In this document: piece after piece, positions 19,945-28,544 of the stretch
How positions within the stretch are numbered: position 1 is the stretch's first letter
Layout: each line of letters starts with the position of its first letter
Origin: Rhizophagus irregularis
Lineage: Eukaryota > Glomeromycota > Glomeromycetes > Glomerales > Glomeraceae
DNA length: 64,000 nt
Assembly: GCF_026210795.1 (NCBI RefSeq)
Contig: NC_089436.1
Coordinates: 3,472,001 to 3,536,000, forward strand
Direction of reading: 5' to 3'
The notes under the pieces: model-generated
Told to the model about the DNA's origin: nothing
The model's input: only the letters and a program-made list of their open reading frames with translations
Database searches by the model: none
Position numbers and translations under genes: made by a program

Positions 19945-20756
19945 ATTACGCTGAGCGACGTGGGTATCCTGATAAATCCTCAAAGTCTAAGGTCTCTAGT
20001 AAATCCGAGCTTCGTAAGGTAAAGCAAGACAATAATTTGTCTTCTACCCATAATGCCTCATCAGATAAAGATAGTCATGGTAAGCGTGTGTCTTTAGAAG
20101 AAACTATTCGCAAAATCATTCAGATCGAATTTGAGAATTATCTTCCGTACATAATTCAGCAGGCTAAAAAGTGTGTACCTGCCTTAGCTCAAGATTCAGA
20201 TGAAGAGGATGTTTTGGATGGACCCATGGAGATAGATTTCGTCAAAAAGAAGGAGCCCACCACAAGCATTGCATCTATAAAATGCAAGATTAAGCGTCTT
20301 AAAATTCCAGCTATGGCACTGGACTCTTGTGCCGAACTTTCCATTATAACACCTGATATTGTTGAGCGCGTAGGTTATGGAATCGACAAATCCATAAAAC
20401 ATGATCTTAGTGGTATTGCTACTGTACCGGTTGAATCTATTGGAGTCGTCCACAATTTACCGATAACCTTAGCTCCTGGATTTACTATATATGAAGATTT
20501 TATAGTTGTAAAATACTCTAAGCCAATGCTAATATTTTCGAACCCTCTTCTTAAGAAATATAAATGTGCAATTGACTGGGACAAAGATGAATTAAAGATT
20601 TCTCATAACGGCAAGGATTTAATTATTCCAGTCACCATGCACAAAGTCAAGAACAAGCTCGAGGTGAATTGTGTAACCACTACTTCCGAATGTGATGAAT
20701 CCTCGATTCCGGACCAAGTGGACTTGAGCGCGAATGAGACATTAAAAAAAAAGTGA
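19941..20756 (+). CDS. Retropepsin-like aspartic protease
   Basis: The frame has no ATG near its open end; it begins at the A9-GTGA junction and is most simply read as a -1 extension of the gag-like protein. After a Ser/Lys-rich linker and a helical segment, a single-lobed aspartic protease fold begins at about residue 110: catalytic motif MALDSCAELSII (D128-S-C-A, the DS/TGA position), then flap-side IGVVHNLPITLAPG, and a second hydrophobic strand pair LIFSNPLLKKY with IDWDKDELKI. Such proteases act as dimers and cut the gag polyprotein. A retropepsin inside a Maverick-like element is unusual, since those normally encode an adenain/Ulp1-type cysteine protease. Confidence 0.65.
   Translation: MNYAERRGYPDKSSKSKVSSKSELRKVKQDNNLSSTHNASSDKDSHGKRVSLEETIRKIIQIEFENYLPYIIQQAKKCVPALAQDSDEEDVLDGPMEIDFVKKKEPTTSIASIKCKIKRLKIPAMALDSCAELSIITPDIVERVGYGIDKSIKHDLSGIATVPVESIGVVHNLPITLAPGFTIYEDFIVVKYSKPMLIFSNPLLKKYKCAIDWDKDELKISHNGKDLIIPVTMHKVKNKLEVNCVTTTSECDESSIPDQVDLSANETLKKK
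20744..20756 (+). promoter_or_regulatory. Second candidate -1 frameshift site
   Basis: Again exactly nine A's followed by GTGA, with the protease frame reading AAA AAA AAG TGA. A -1 slip leads into a 42-codon coiled-coil frame ending at 20,881. Identity of the two junctions suggests a shared mechanism. Confidence 0.55.
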
Positions 20757-20881
20757 GTTATGAGGAGCTTGAAAGAATGTTATATAACACTCTTAAGTCT
20801 AAAGAAAATCTCAATGAATTATGTGAGGAGTTGTTATTACGTTATAATGAACTAAATGAAAAATATCTTTTACGTGGCTAG
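20753..20881 (+). CDS. Short coiled-coil extension ORF
   Basis: Forty-two codons in the -1 frame after the second A9-GTGA junction: VSYEELERMLYN..., rich in Leu and Glu with heptad spacing, ending ...NEKYLLRG. It has an internal ATG but no good start of its own at the 5' end, so it would be made as a tail of the gag-protease product. Its TAG overlaps the end of the convergent HTH gene by 12 bp. The short length means chance cannot be ruled out. Confidence 0.45.
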   Translation: MSYEELERMLYNTLKSKENLNELCEELLLRYNELNEKYLLRG

Positions 20882-21325
20882 TATCCTATTCATTTCTTCT
20901 GTGATTTTTTCGCCTCTCTTATCTTCTTTCTCACAAAATGCTTCTAATTCCTCATTGCTTATATTTAAACTTTTTGAGCTTATTGAAGCTAGTGGTGTCT
21001 GAATAACAGGTAATTCAGAGATACGAACGGATTTAGACTTAGTTTTTTTTCCTCCAAACTTTTTTACCTTACTTCCAGAAATAACATTACATTCCACAGG
21101 GTCTGCTTGCTGAGGCGAACCAGGTTCTTCCGAAAATCGATTTATGTCTTTAGGATCTATTTGTGGATGGGCTCCTCTCCATATTTGATATACCCGTCGT
21201 GTTGATATTTTGTATTTATTAGCCATGGCTTCTGATGCCCGTTTCATTGAATTTTTGGCTTTAATAATATCCTGAATATCTTCAGAAGATAGACGGGTTG
21301 CATCTGAGCGCAAATACCTAATCAT
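20870..21325 (-). CDS. HTH DNA-binding protein
   Basis: Start placed at ATG 21325 (MIRYLRSDATRLSSED), because the longer open region upstream runs through the repeated AT-rich promoter motif. About 151 residues. The first 45 residues form a homeodomain/resolvase-like helix-turn-helix: LSSEDIQDIIKAKNSMKRAS followed by MANKYKISTRRVYQIWRG. The rest is basic (KKFGGKKTKSKSVRIS) and then helical and acidic. HTH proteins of this kind often regulate or bind the ends of mobile elements; here it is divergent from the membrane coiled-coil gene at 21561, which it might control. Confidence 0.6.
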   Translation of the reverse strand: MIRYLRSDATRLSSEDIQDIIKAKNSMKRASEAMANKYKISTRRVYQIWRGAHPQIDPKDINRFSEEPGSPQQADPVECNVISGSKVKKFGGKKTKSKSVRISELPVIQTPLASISSKSLNISNEELEAFCEKEDKRGEKITEEMNRILAT

Positions 21326-21360
21326 TTTACAAATGGATAGAAAAAATCTTTCAAAAAATA

Positions 21361-21502
21361 CCGATATATTTTCGGTATTCATTCGATTTTTGTTCGGTAT
21401 TATCAATATATTTTCGGTAGATTCGATAATTTCGATTCATTCGATCCATCCGATTTATTCAGTATATTTGGTACTATCGATATATTTTCGGTAGATTCGA
21501 TC
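21361..21502. promoter_or_regulatory. Three copies of a 26-bp motif in a divergent promoter
   Basis: ATCAATATATTTTCGGTAGATTCGAT-like units (given here as CGATATATTTTCGGTA plus GATTCGAT) occur at 21361-21387 (variant), 21402-21427 and 21477-21502, between the HTH gene (-) and the coiled-coil gene (+). The core TTTTCGGTAGAT also lies upstream of the polymerase gene in the same orientation relative to the minus-strand gene. Confidence 0.45.
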
Positions 21503-21560
21503 CAGAAATTTTTAGTCATATTTTTTTTACTATAGTAACAGTTAAGCCGAAAAAAAGGCT

Positions 21561-22613
21561 ATGACCAATGTATATACTTTGAAAGATATCAATAATAAAA
21601 GTGATTGTTCCTTTAGGGGGGTCGGTCAACGACTTGGTGGTGCAAATGAGCAAGAGATTAAAGAAAAATTATATTCCGCTCTTATATCTAAAGCTGAAAT
21701 TAATGATCTCAGCGAAAAGCTGGTAGATAAGTACAATGAGCGAGAAAAGGAGTTTGAAAATAAAGCTAGCCAGTTAATTGCATCCACTACTAAAGTTAGA
21801 TCCCAACTTATTTCTGAACGAAAGTCTCATACTGAGAGTCAACGTGAGTTTGAAGCCAAATATACTGCCGAAATCCAATCGCTCAAATCTAAGATTAAAA
21901 CACTGAAAAGAGAGGGGACTTTAACCCGGAAAGCTTCGTCCGCCGACAAGACCAAGATTCTTTCTCTTGAAACTAAAGTACGTGAATTGGAAGGTAAGTT
22001 GGATGACTTGGAACTAGAACAGGTGCTCCATGATTCAAATGCAGTGGGAGGACTTCTAGAGAAGCCGGCCCAAACTGATCCCAAAGAAATCGATTCTCTC
22101 AGGCTTGAATTAGAACAGATAAAGGAGGACCTTAATTCAAAAGAATATGAAATAGAATGTATGGAAAAAGGGAAAGAGTCATCAGATAGTTTGTACAAAC
22201 GGGAAATAGATATTCTGTCTTCGGGGCGATTAAAGTTAATAGATGAAAATAGGTCCCTCAGGGACCAGTTAGCGTCAAAGAAAAATAATGAAGTAGATAC
22301 TCCACCCCCGCCTATGAATGATTCATCGCAACTTGATCCTGAAGGGACCCTTTCCACTTTTAATCCTTCGTCCCAAATAATTTCTGTAGGTGATGCAGAA
22401 GCAGTATCTTTACCGGTGACTGCTCCTATCATTGCGAGTTCCTCGATGTCGCCTATGTTAATATATTCTATACTTTCCCTAGTACTTATTACAATTATAT
22501 GCTTCATGGTTAGGAAATGGTGGAATTCACGGAAAAAAAGTAACCAATTTTTCACCTACGAAAATTATATAAATAGAGAACATAGACCGGATTTTTATTA
22601 TCTCAAATCCTAA
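21561..22613 (+). CDS. Tail-anchored coiled-coil membrane protein
   Basis: 350 residues from ATG. An N-terminal DCSFRGVGQRLGG segment is followed by an almost continuous coiled coil (about residues 30-240), a Pro-rich linker (TPPPPM), a Ser/Val-rich stretch, and a single transmembrane helix near residues 297-317 (MLIYSILSLVLITIICFMV) with a basic, aromatic cytoplasmic tail (RKWWNSRKKS). This is the layout of a tail-anchored or type I membrane protein without a signal peptide. A role in membrane association of the element's particles is possible but not shown by any family motif. Confidence 0.55.
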   Translation: MTNVYTLKDINNKSDCSFRGVGQRLGGANEQEIKEKLYSALISKAEINDLSEKLVDKYNEREKEFENKASQLIASTTKVRSQLISERKSHTESQREFEAKYTAEIQSLKSKIKTLKREGTLTRKASSADKTKILSLETKVRELEGKLDDLELEQVLHDSNAVGGLLEKPAQTDPKEIDSLRLELEQIKEDLNSKEYEIECMEKGKESSDSLYKREIDILSSGRLKLIDENRSLRDQLASKKNNEVDTPPPPMNDSSQLDPEGTLSTFNPSSQIISVGDAEAVSLPVTAPIIASSSMSPMLIYSILSLVLITIICFMVRKWWNSRKKSNQFFTYENYINREHRPDFYYLKS

Positions 22614-22617
22614 TCGA

Positions 22618-22956
22618 TTACCGTATAAGTACTGGAGCTAGTGGAACTTCTTCGAATCTTTTTTCGATATGAGACAATATCGTTTCTGCTAAATCTTTGG
22701 GCGGATTAATTAAGATCTTTTCAGCATCGGCTACCGTACATCCTAATAACCATCCAATATGAATCCGGTCACCTCCCTTTCCATTATGTCCATGGTGTTG
22801 TAAAAATCGATAGTCTTCCATTACAATATCCGTCATTTTCTCCTGATCAGCTATTATTTTACAAAATTCCTGTCTATCCTCTTCTGTGATTGGGAGATGG
22901 ATTTCGTTAGGTTTGATGCCTATGTACTGGGAAACTTGGTCGCGTAGTTCAGCCAT
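22618..22956 (-). CDS. Small hypothetical protein of the element
   Basis: 112 residues from ATG at 22956, starting four bases past the end of the convergent coiled-coil gene. Predicted mostly helical, with PITEEDRQEFCKIIADQEKM and a central FLQHHGHNGKGGDRIHIGWL segment rich in His and Gly. No family recognised. Confidence 0.5.
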   Translation of the reverse strand: MAELRDQVSQYIGIKPNEIHLPITEEDRQEFCKIIADQEKMTDIVMEDYRFLQHHGHNGKGGDRIHIGWLLGCTVADAEKILINPPKDLAETILSHIEKRFEEVPLAPVLIR

Positions 22957-23241
22957 TATACCAATAAAGCTTATCTTTTAAATATGTAGATTTTTTCGGC
23001 TGATCGCAGTTTTGCCAAATTATTATATGCGAAAAATACTAATGATCATCTCCGGGCATATCCGAGGCCGGGCTATATGATCGGAGGCCGGAAGAGATGT
23101 TTGTCTTACAAACCCAGATCGAATATAGGAATTGAAGTTAGTCGGTATTATTTCACGAGAAAAAATATATAAATAATATTATGCGAAGCACCTTAACGCC
23201 TAAGTTTCTTAGCTGAAATTTCCACATCCCGCTAAAAGTAC

Positions 23242-26200
23242 TTATCCATATAATTCGATATTCTCGTCTATATCTGATTCAGATGAATCATCTTTTTTGC
23301 TATCCTGTAATTTCGACAATATTCGGTAGCGTGTGATTTCTAGGCCAACCACTTTGTACCATATGTTTCGGAAATCTGCTAGTAGCTTACACTCATCCAA
23401 ATAATATGATGTTAAATATTGTTCTAAGGACATTGCCCGCTTCTTAGTAACTAATTTATATATACTTTCTCTATACTCTATATCTACCTCGGAAATTTCT
23501 TTAAGCAATGATGAAAGTTTTAAGCGGATGGATTCTTCTTGCTTAACTAGGGCATTGAGGAATGATTGGTAATAAGCATTCTTAGTCAGGTGTTCTCCCT
23601 TGTCGGCATAAGTAGTATCAAATATTTTTTTCGCGTAAATGCGTGCCCCTTTCCATAAATGAGATATGATGGTTTTATCTTTTTTCGAACCATCATGTTG
23701 GCTTTTGATATACCTCCTAATCCACTTTTCAGCCGATTTCTGCGCTAAGGCATCTCTTATTTTTGATACCTCATCTTCGTCCATTTCGTCTTCATCATCT
23801 TCGTCTTCGTCCAGATCGTCTCCATCCACTGCTTTATTACCATCTTTTAACTTTTTTAAGGCCCCCAGCACAATTTCAGATGATGGCTGGTGTCTATCAT
23901 CATAGTTTATAAATCGCGCACAGAGGCTAACAACGGTTTTCAGATAATAACTGATATCGATCTTTTTACCTAATCGCCTCACTACCTCTGGATACTCCAT
24001 TTTATCTCCTACCCTCTGCGACAAATCATTCTCAACTACAATATACTCAAAGCGTTCGCCTGGTTCTGGGATTTCATAAAGATAAGGCTCGGGTGTTAGG
24101 CCCTTTTTTATAAGCCGTTTGGCATCCGCTTCTTCACGGGTGTGTCTATCTCGCATTCGTGAAATGAAACGCTGGACACTCTTGTTATTTTTATCGGGCT
24201 TCCACACAGCAGTTTTAATCACTCCATTAAGATCTATATGCGAAATATCTTTTATGGTCTCTTTAAGCACGTCCTCCACAATCCGATGCAAGGTGCGAGT
24301 ATTATCATTATCCAGCCTCATAGATTCATCCATGACCTTCTTACCCACCTCACGAAAGTGTTTAGACTGTCCCCGCTTTACAATCTCAACCCCTCGAATG
24401 AAAAGCTTATTATTAAAGTTGGGCTTACTTGTATGTGGGATGCCGTAGTATTTTTTCTTTCCAGTAAATACTACCGGAAATAAGACTTCCTCATATGCCA
24501 TTTTGAGATAAGGGGATCCGTTATCTTCCCTGAGAAAGTCATTAACTTCGCCTCGGAGTTTGCTCATTGCCTCCATAGATATTCCCACCATCCCCTCCCA
24601 GTACTTTTCCTTCGATATCTTTTCTGAAATGTATTTCTCATCACACTCCCGGAAATATTCTTCTGGACAAACAAGGTATAATGAATCAGTGTCCCCATAT
24701 TTTACACTGAACCCTTTACTTCTGACAAGATCGGCAATAAGCTTGATATTCCGCTGGCCAGCTGATGTTACCCCGCCTGCTAATGCTCGCAAGAAGAAAG
24801 GAGATCCACTATTCCCGGCTTCACCGTAAAACGTATTCATATACACTTTTAAAGTGAGTTGTTTTGCGTCTAGACAGGCGACAATAAAGGAAACTGAAGA
24901 GTATTCAGATTTTAGAGCATCTGTAACGTCCTCGCCCCTTGCTTCCGCCAAACTAATCTCCTTTTCTAATTCTTCTTTTTTATCCTTTAATGGAGCAAGA
25001 CGTCTTTTTAGTGAATTTCGTCTAATAAGCAACTCCTCTAATACTTTTGGATAAAGGCCTTTCATTTCGGCTTGGTTTTCATGCTCTATAGACCATGCGA
25101 GAACATCGTGACCATTGAATTGGAAATTAATTTCATGAAGCTTTTTACCGCTCTCCTTTAGAGATTCGGCACGCTCTCGAGATAAAATGATTTTATCAGG
25201 TGAGAGATTGTATGTCATGATAAGGCTTGGATACAATGATGTAAAGTCTAAGCCGGTTACAGGTCGTCTATTTTCGAGACCCTTTACCGGTGGGAAAACA
25301 TAGGCTCCAGGGTACTTCCCTGTTTCCGTTTGTTCACATGGAATTGTGCTAGTTAAAATCCCTTCCTGCCACGCACCGGCACTTAAAAGATTACGCACTT
25401 TCATTCCTACTGCAAAATAATGTGAATCATATAATGATATGAAGGCTACGGATGCCACCTCCCTGTACTCGTTAATTGCATTATGCTTTACCATTAACCG
25501 CTGACAGCTAATAGCATCGATAATACAATATTCGGCTACTTCGCGCATCTGCTCGGCCGTTGTAGCATTGGTTTCTTTTAATGCCCTTCCATAATACTTA
25601 AACATACGATGGAAAGGCATATCCAGCTTGTTATCGAGTTCACACTCCTTTAGGTAATATGCTAAACTGCTCTTTTCGGCCTTAGGATAGAATTTCATAA
25701 AACATGGTCGGACATCAATAGCTACGCACCCGGGGATTTTAAGATGCTTCGAATGGAAATCCCTATCATTAACTTTTATCTTATTATACTGATATTGCCA
25801 TTTTGTAATTTTTTCGAGGCTTGAAGGCTTTAATGACATTTGATTAAACATCCATTCGAAAATCCCTAGCTTTTTCGCTTTCTCTACAATAAATCTCCAG
25901 TCATATTGTGAATCGTTAAAACCTATTTGTATATCCGGGGCTAGTAGTTTACAACACAAGGCGAAGGCTTTTAACAGATTTACTTGATTCCCACATATAA
26001 TTGTGGTCCAGCGAGGGTCTGGGGTGGTTTCAACATCAACAAGACAGATCCGTTTTAATGGATTAGGGTCATCTTTCCAATGAACTGACATGCCGATCAT
26101 AAATACGTTAGATTCATCGCTCTGAGCAGTAGGGAATTTACCTAGTCCGAGCGAACTATATGTCTCTATGTCCCATGTGAGAACAAGAGTTCGATCCCGT

Positions 26201-26937
26201 GAAAGAGCTAAGGAGAATAATGGATTATTATAATCGTCCTCACTTGTTGGATTGTAATTATTCACAGAAACTTGGAAGAGATAAGTACCCCCTTGAATAT
26301 ATTCGTGGAAATAATTACTTAACGTTGCCCAACTTGAAAGAGGTAATCTTTTTTCACGGGCTACTTTGCGGTAATAATATATTGGGGTTAGATCATCAGA
26401 AGCTGTACGGATACCGACTTCACGAACTGCCTTTAACGCATTATACCGGTCAAATTGATTCCAAGTAATAACACGTATATATGATTTTTTCTCTGTATAA
26501 TATCCTTGAAGTGGGAAAGCACTAATATTCTCGATCCCAAATTTTGATGTACCTTTGAGAGTATTGGATAATATATTTACTAATCTGGTCTTAAATGTAG
26601 ATAGTGGCATTTCTTCAGGTACTTCGACATCAAAGAAGGGCTTAATGCCTGTAATTTTTACGACTGCTTTTTGTCCATTAATCAAAGTACCAGTAATACG
26701 CAAAATATAGGAGGAGATACCATTTACATATTCGGAGGTATCATCACTAACTTCAGTAGGCATAAAATGTATGGGTTGCTTGCCAGATAGGCTTTGTTGA
26801 AGTATAGTGGTCATCCCATTATCGAATTCTGCCACAATATCATTACGTGATGGGATACCAACTAAGGGGCCGGCGCCGTTGAAGTAAACGAGAGGGCCGG
26901 AGCGATCGGTTTGGTCGAAAATAGTTGAGGTATGCAT
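23242..26937 (-). CDS. Family-B DNA polymerase
   Basis: Start placed at ATG 26937 (MHTSTIFDQT), because sequence upstream belongs to a duplicated flank; this gives 1231 residues. The 3'-5' exonuclease motifs are visible: TWDIETYS (residues 255-262), GFNDSQYDW (339-347), and YCIIDA (470-475). Polymerase motifs: A, GLDFTSLYPS (562-571); B, KVYMNTFYGEAG (697-708); C, KYGDTDSLY (746-754). An acidic insert (DDLDEDEDDEDE) lies near the C-terminus. It would replicate the element's DNA. Motif wording (DFTSLYPS, YGDTDSLY) looks closer to the nucleic-acid-primed viral/delta type than to the protein-primed Polinton type, which I could not settle by eye. Confidence 0.85.
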   Translation of the reverse strand: MHTSTIFDQTDRSGPLVYFNGAGPLVGIPSRNDIVAEFDNGMTTILQQSLSGKQPIHFMPTEVSDDTSEYVNGISSYILRITGTLINGQKAVVKITGIKPFFDVEVPEEMPLSTFKTRLVNILSNTLKGTSKFGIENISAFPLQGYYTEKKSYIRVITWNQFDRYNALKAVREVGIRTASDDLTPIYYYRKVAREKRLPLSSWATLSNYFHEYIQGGTYLFQVSVNNYNPTSEDDYNNPLFSLALSRDRTLVLTWDIETYSSLGLGKFPTAQSDESNVFMIGMSVHWKDDPNPLKRICLVDVETTPDPRWTTIICGNQVNLLKAFALCCKLLAPDIQIGFNDSQYDWRFIVEKAKKLGIFEWMFNQMSLKPSSLEKITKWQYQYNKIKVNDRDFHSKHLKIPGCVAIDVRPCFMKFYPKAEKSSLAYYLKECELDNKLDMPFHRMFKYYGRALKETNATTAEQMREVAEYCIIDAISCQRLMVKHNAINEYREVASVAFISLYDSHYFAVGMKVRNLLSAGAWQEGILTSTIPCEQTETGKYPGAYVFPPVKGLENRRPVTGLDFTSLYPSLIMTYNLSPDKIILSRERAESLKESGKKLHEINFQFNGHDVLAWSIEHENQAEMKGLYPKVLEELLIRRNSLKRRLAPLKDKKEELEKEISLAEARGEDVTDALKSEYSSVSFIVACLDAKQLTLKVYMNTFYGEAGNSGSPFFLRALAGGVTSAGQRNIKLIADLVRSKGFSVKYGDTDSLYLVCPEEYFRECDEKYISEKISKEKYWEGMVGISMEAMSKLRGEVNDFLREDNGSPYLKMAYEEVLFPVVFTGKKKYYGIPHTSKPNFNNKLFIRGVEIVKRGQSKHFREVGKKVMDESMRLDNDNTRTLHRIVEDVLKETIKDISHIDLNGVIKTAVWKPDKNNKSVQRFISRMRDRHTREEADAKRLIKKGLTPEPYLYEIPEPGERFEYIVVENDLSQRVGDKMEYPEVVRRLGKKIDISYYLKTVVSLCARFINYDDRHQPSSEIVLGALKKLKDGNKAVDGDDLDEDEDDEDEMDEDEVSKIRDALAQKSAEKWIRRYIKSQHDGSKKDKTIISHLWKGARIYAKKIFDTTYADKGEHLTKNAYYQSFLNALVKQEESIRLKLSSLLKEISEVDIEYRESIYKLVTKKRAMSLEQYLTSYYLDECKLLADFRNIWYKVVGLEITRYRILSKLQDSKKDDSSESDIDENIELYG

Positions 26938-26992
26938 GGTGTTAGTTCGACAAGTTATACTATCTCTATAAAATTCGGAAATGTTTAATTTA

Positions 26993-27690
26993 TTTTTTCG
27001 GTAGATGCAAAAAGAAACGATAGCGAACTTATTAAACGAATCGAAAAAGAAGAGCAACAGGATATACATCAAAAGGATAAGTCTTCTTCGTAATCATTAT
27101 ATAAAATATTGGAAGAAGACTTATCCTTCTTAGATATATACTTGGGTATGATATAGCCTCCGCGAAAGACTTATCTTTCCTAGACATGTACTCGGGTATG
27201 ATATGAAGGCTTCTTCGGAAATATTGGCAGAAGCCTCCATCTTCTAGATATGTATTCGGGTATGGTATAAACGGGCCTCGCCACAACAGATCACAAGTGA
27301 TATAACACAGGAACCGGCAACCAAATAAGCCTCACCAAGAGATGGGCAGGGCTCGGGCGAAAAATAAAAACCAGCGAGAGAGTGCACAAGGGATTTTTTT
27401 CGGTAGATGCAAAAAGAAACGATAGTGAATTTAGTAGGCAAAACGTAAAAGGAAGGCAACGAAATATGCAACTGAAAGTGAAGGTAACTCCGAAATCATT
27501 ATATAAAATATTGGGAGAAGCCTTCATCTTTCTAGATATGTATTCGGGTGTATGTGGGTATAGCCACCGCGACTTATCCTTCCTAGATATGCACCCGGGT
27601 ATGATATGAAGCTTCTTCAGAAATATTGGCAGAAGCCTCCATCTTCTAGATATGTACTCGGGCATGGTATAAATGGGCCGGCCATGATAA
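26993..27690. repeat. Direct duplication of about 295 bp upstream of the polymerase
   Basis: Copy 1 spans about 26,993-27,287 and copy 2 about 27,394-27,690, offset 402 bp. Each starts TTTTTTCGGTAGATGCAAAA, continues with ATCATTATATAAAATATTGG and contains several TCTAGATATGTA.TCGGGTATG units, which are themselves internal repeats of about 60-70 bp. This may be the element's subterminal region or a duplicated promoter. Confidence 0.6.
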
Positions 27691-27699
27691 TACATAATG

Positions 27700-28380
27700 C
27701 ACCTCCAACCACGGACACGAAATCGGCATACATATACTGGCATATGGAGTGAACTAATAGAACTATACTAATACATTACCACTTCTATGACGCTACTATG
27801 GTGCCAAAATGGATCCTAAAATCGGGTGACCAAAAATCGGCTAGAGTTATCTTCATCATAGTGCCAGCCAAAACTAACCAATATGTTATACGACGGAGGG
27901 TGTTCTGGCGTCGGAACAGTATCACGTGACTGGCACAGTAAGGCGCAGTACCGGCCAGCATTATTCCACAATTTCGGTCAGAACTTTGGGTATAAGAAGT
28001 CAGGCATCCAAGATGACATTCCATAACACTTCCATGATAGTTCCTCACTAGTTCCACGACAGCTCCACAGAGGTTCCAGGACACTATCAAGTCACCAACA
28101 TGATACCAAGCTAGATCCTCGAATCACATGTCCAAAAGATCGGCCAAAATTATGGCATAATGTCAGCCAAAATTAATCACAGATCTAGATCGAATTACTG
28201 CGCCACCCGACACCTTTTTTTACACTATTTCGGTATCTAGAAAGGCAACCAAATAGACGCAAAAAGGTAAGTACTTTAATATAGAATTTGACATTCAATC
28301 AGGCGCAGAAGGTCAACACCTCGACAAAAAACCAGGTATCCAAACAGCTACAGAAGGTTGACAATAGCATTATAAAATTT
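27700..28380. other. Intergenic, probable flank of the element
   Basis: No gene. Contains repeated GCCAGCCAAAA and CGGCCAAAATTATGG words and several TTCCACGACAG/TTCCATGATAG units (28,005-28,080), typical of a decayed dispersed repeat. G+C is still higher than in the DNA that follows. Confidence 0.35.
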
Positions 28381-28544
28381 AGCATGCAAATGACTTAGAA
28401 ACAAGAAGAAACCCGTGGTATTTAGATTATATGTGTGTGGTATTTAGATTACATTGTGGTAATAAAAAGTATATTAACATAAAAACACGAATACTAAGAA
28501 AGACTCAAAGACATAACTAGAATGTAAAAGCGATATAAGAAATA

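Larger units (their letters stand above)
14231..27072. mobile_element. Maverick/Polinton-like element with gag-retropepsin module
   Basis: Core parts in order: coiled-coil protein (+), A32/FtsK-HerA packaging ATPase (-), rve integrase with fused nuclease (-), gag-like protein and retropepsin (+), HTH protein (-), tail-anchored coiled-coil protein (+), small protein (-), family-B DNA polymerase (-). Integrase plus packaging ATPase plus polymerase is the diagnostic Maverick/Polinton set. No double-jelly-roll capsid or Ulp1-type protease is recognised. The main frames are open and uniform in base composition, so the element looks largely whole and young. No terminal inverted repeats or 6-bp target duplication were found, so the limits given are those of the recognised genes. 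The true ends probably lie in 13.8-14.2 kb and 27.1-27.8 kb. Confidence 0.75.

Noticed and set aside
17533-20881. Complete LTR retrotransposon nested in the element
   Set aside because: There is a gag-like and a retropepsin part but no reverse transcriptase, RNase H or long terminal repeats in the interval.
23666-25054. Plus-strand frames inside the polymerase gene
   Set aside because: Ser-rich, low-complexity antisense readings of a clearly coding minus strand.
14000-27800. Terminal inverted repeats of the Maverick-like element
   Set aside because: I compared the two flanks by eye on both strands and found no convincing match; a computed self-alignment would be needed.
27032-28090. Minus and plus frames of 75-150 codons in the duplicated polymerase flank
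   Set aside because: They follow the repeat copies in different frames and show no protein-like conservation between copies.
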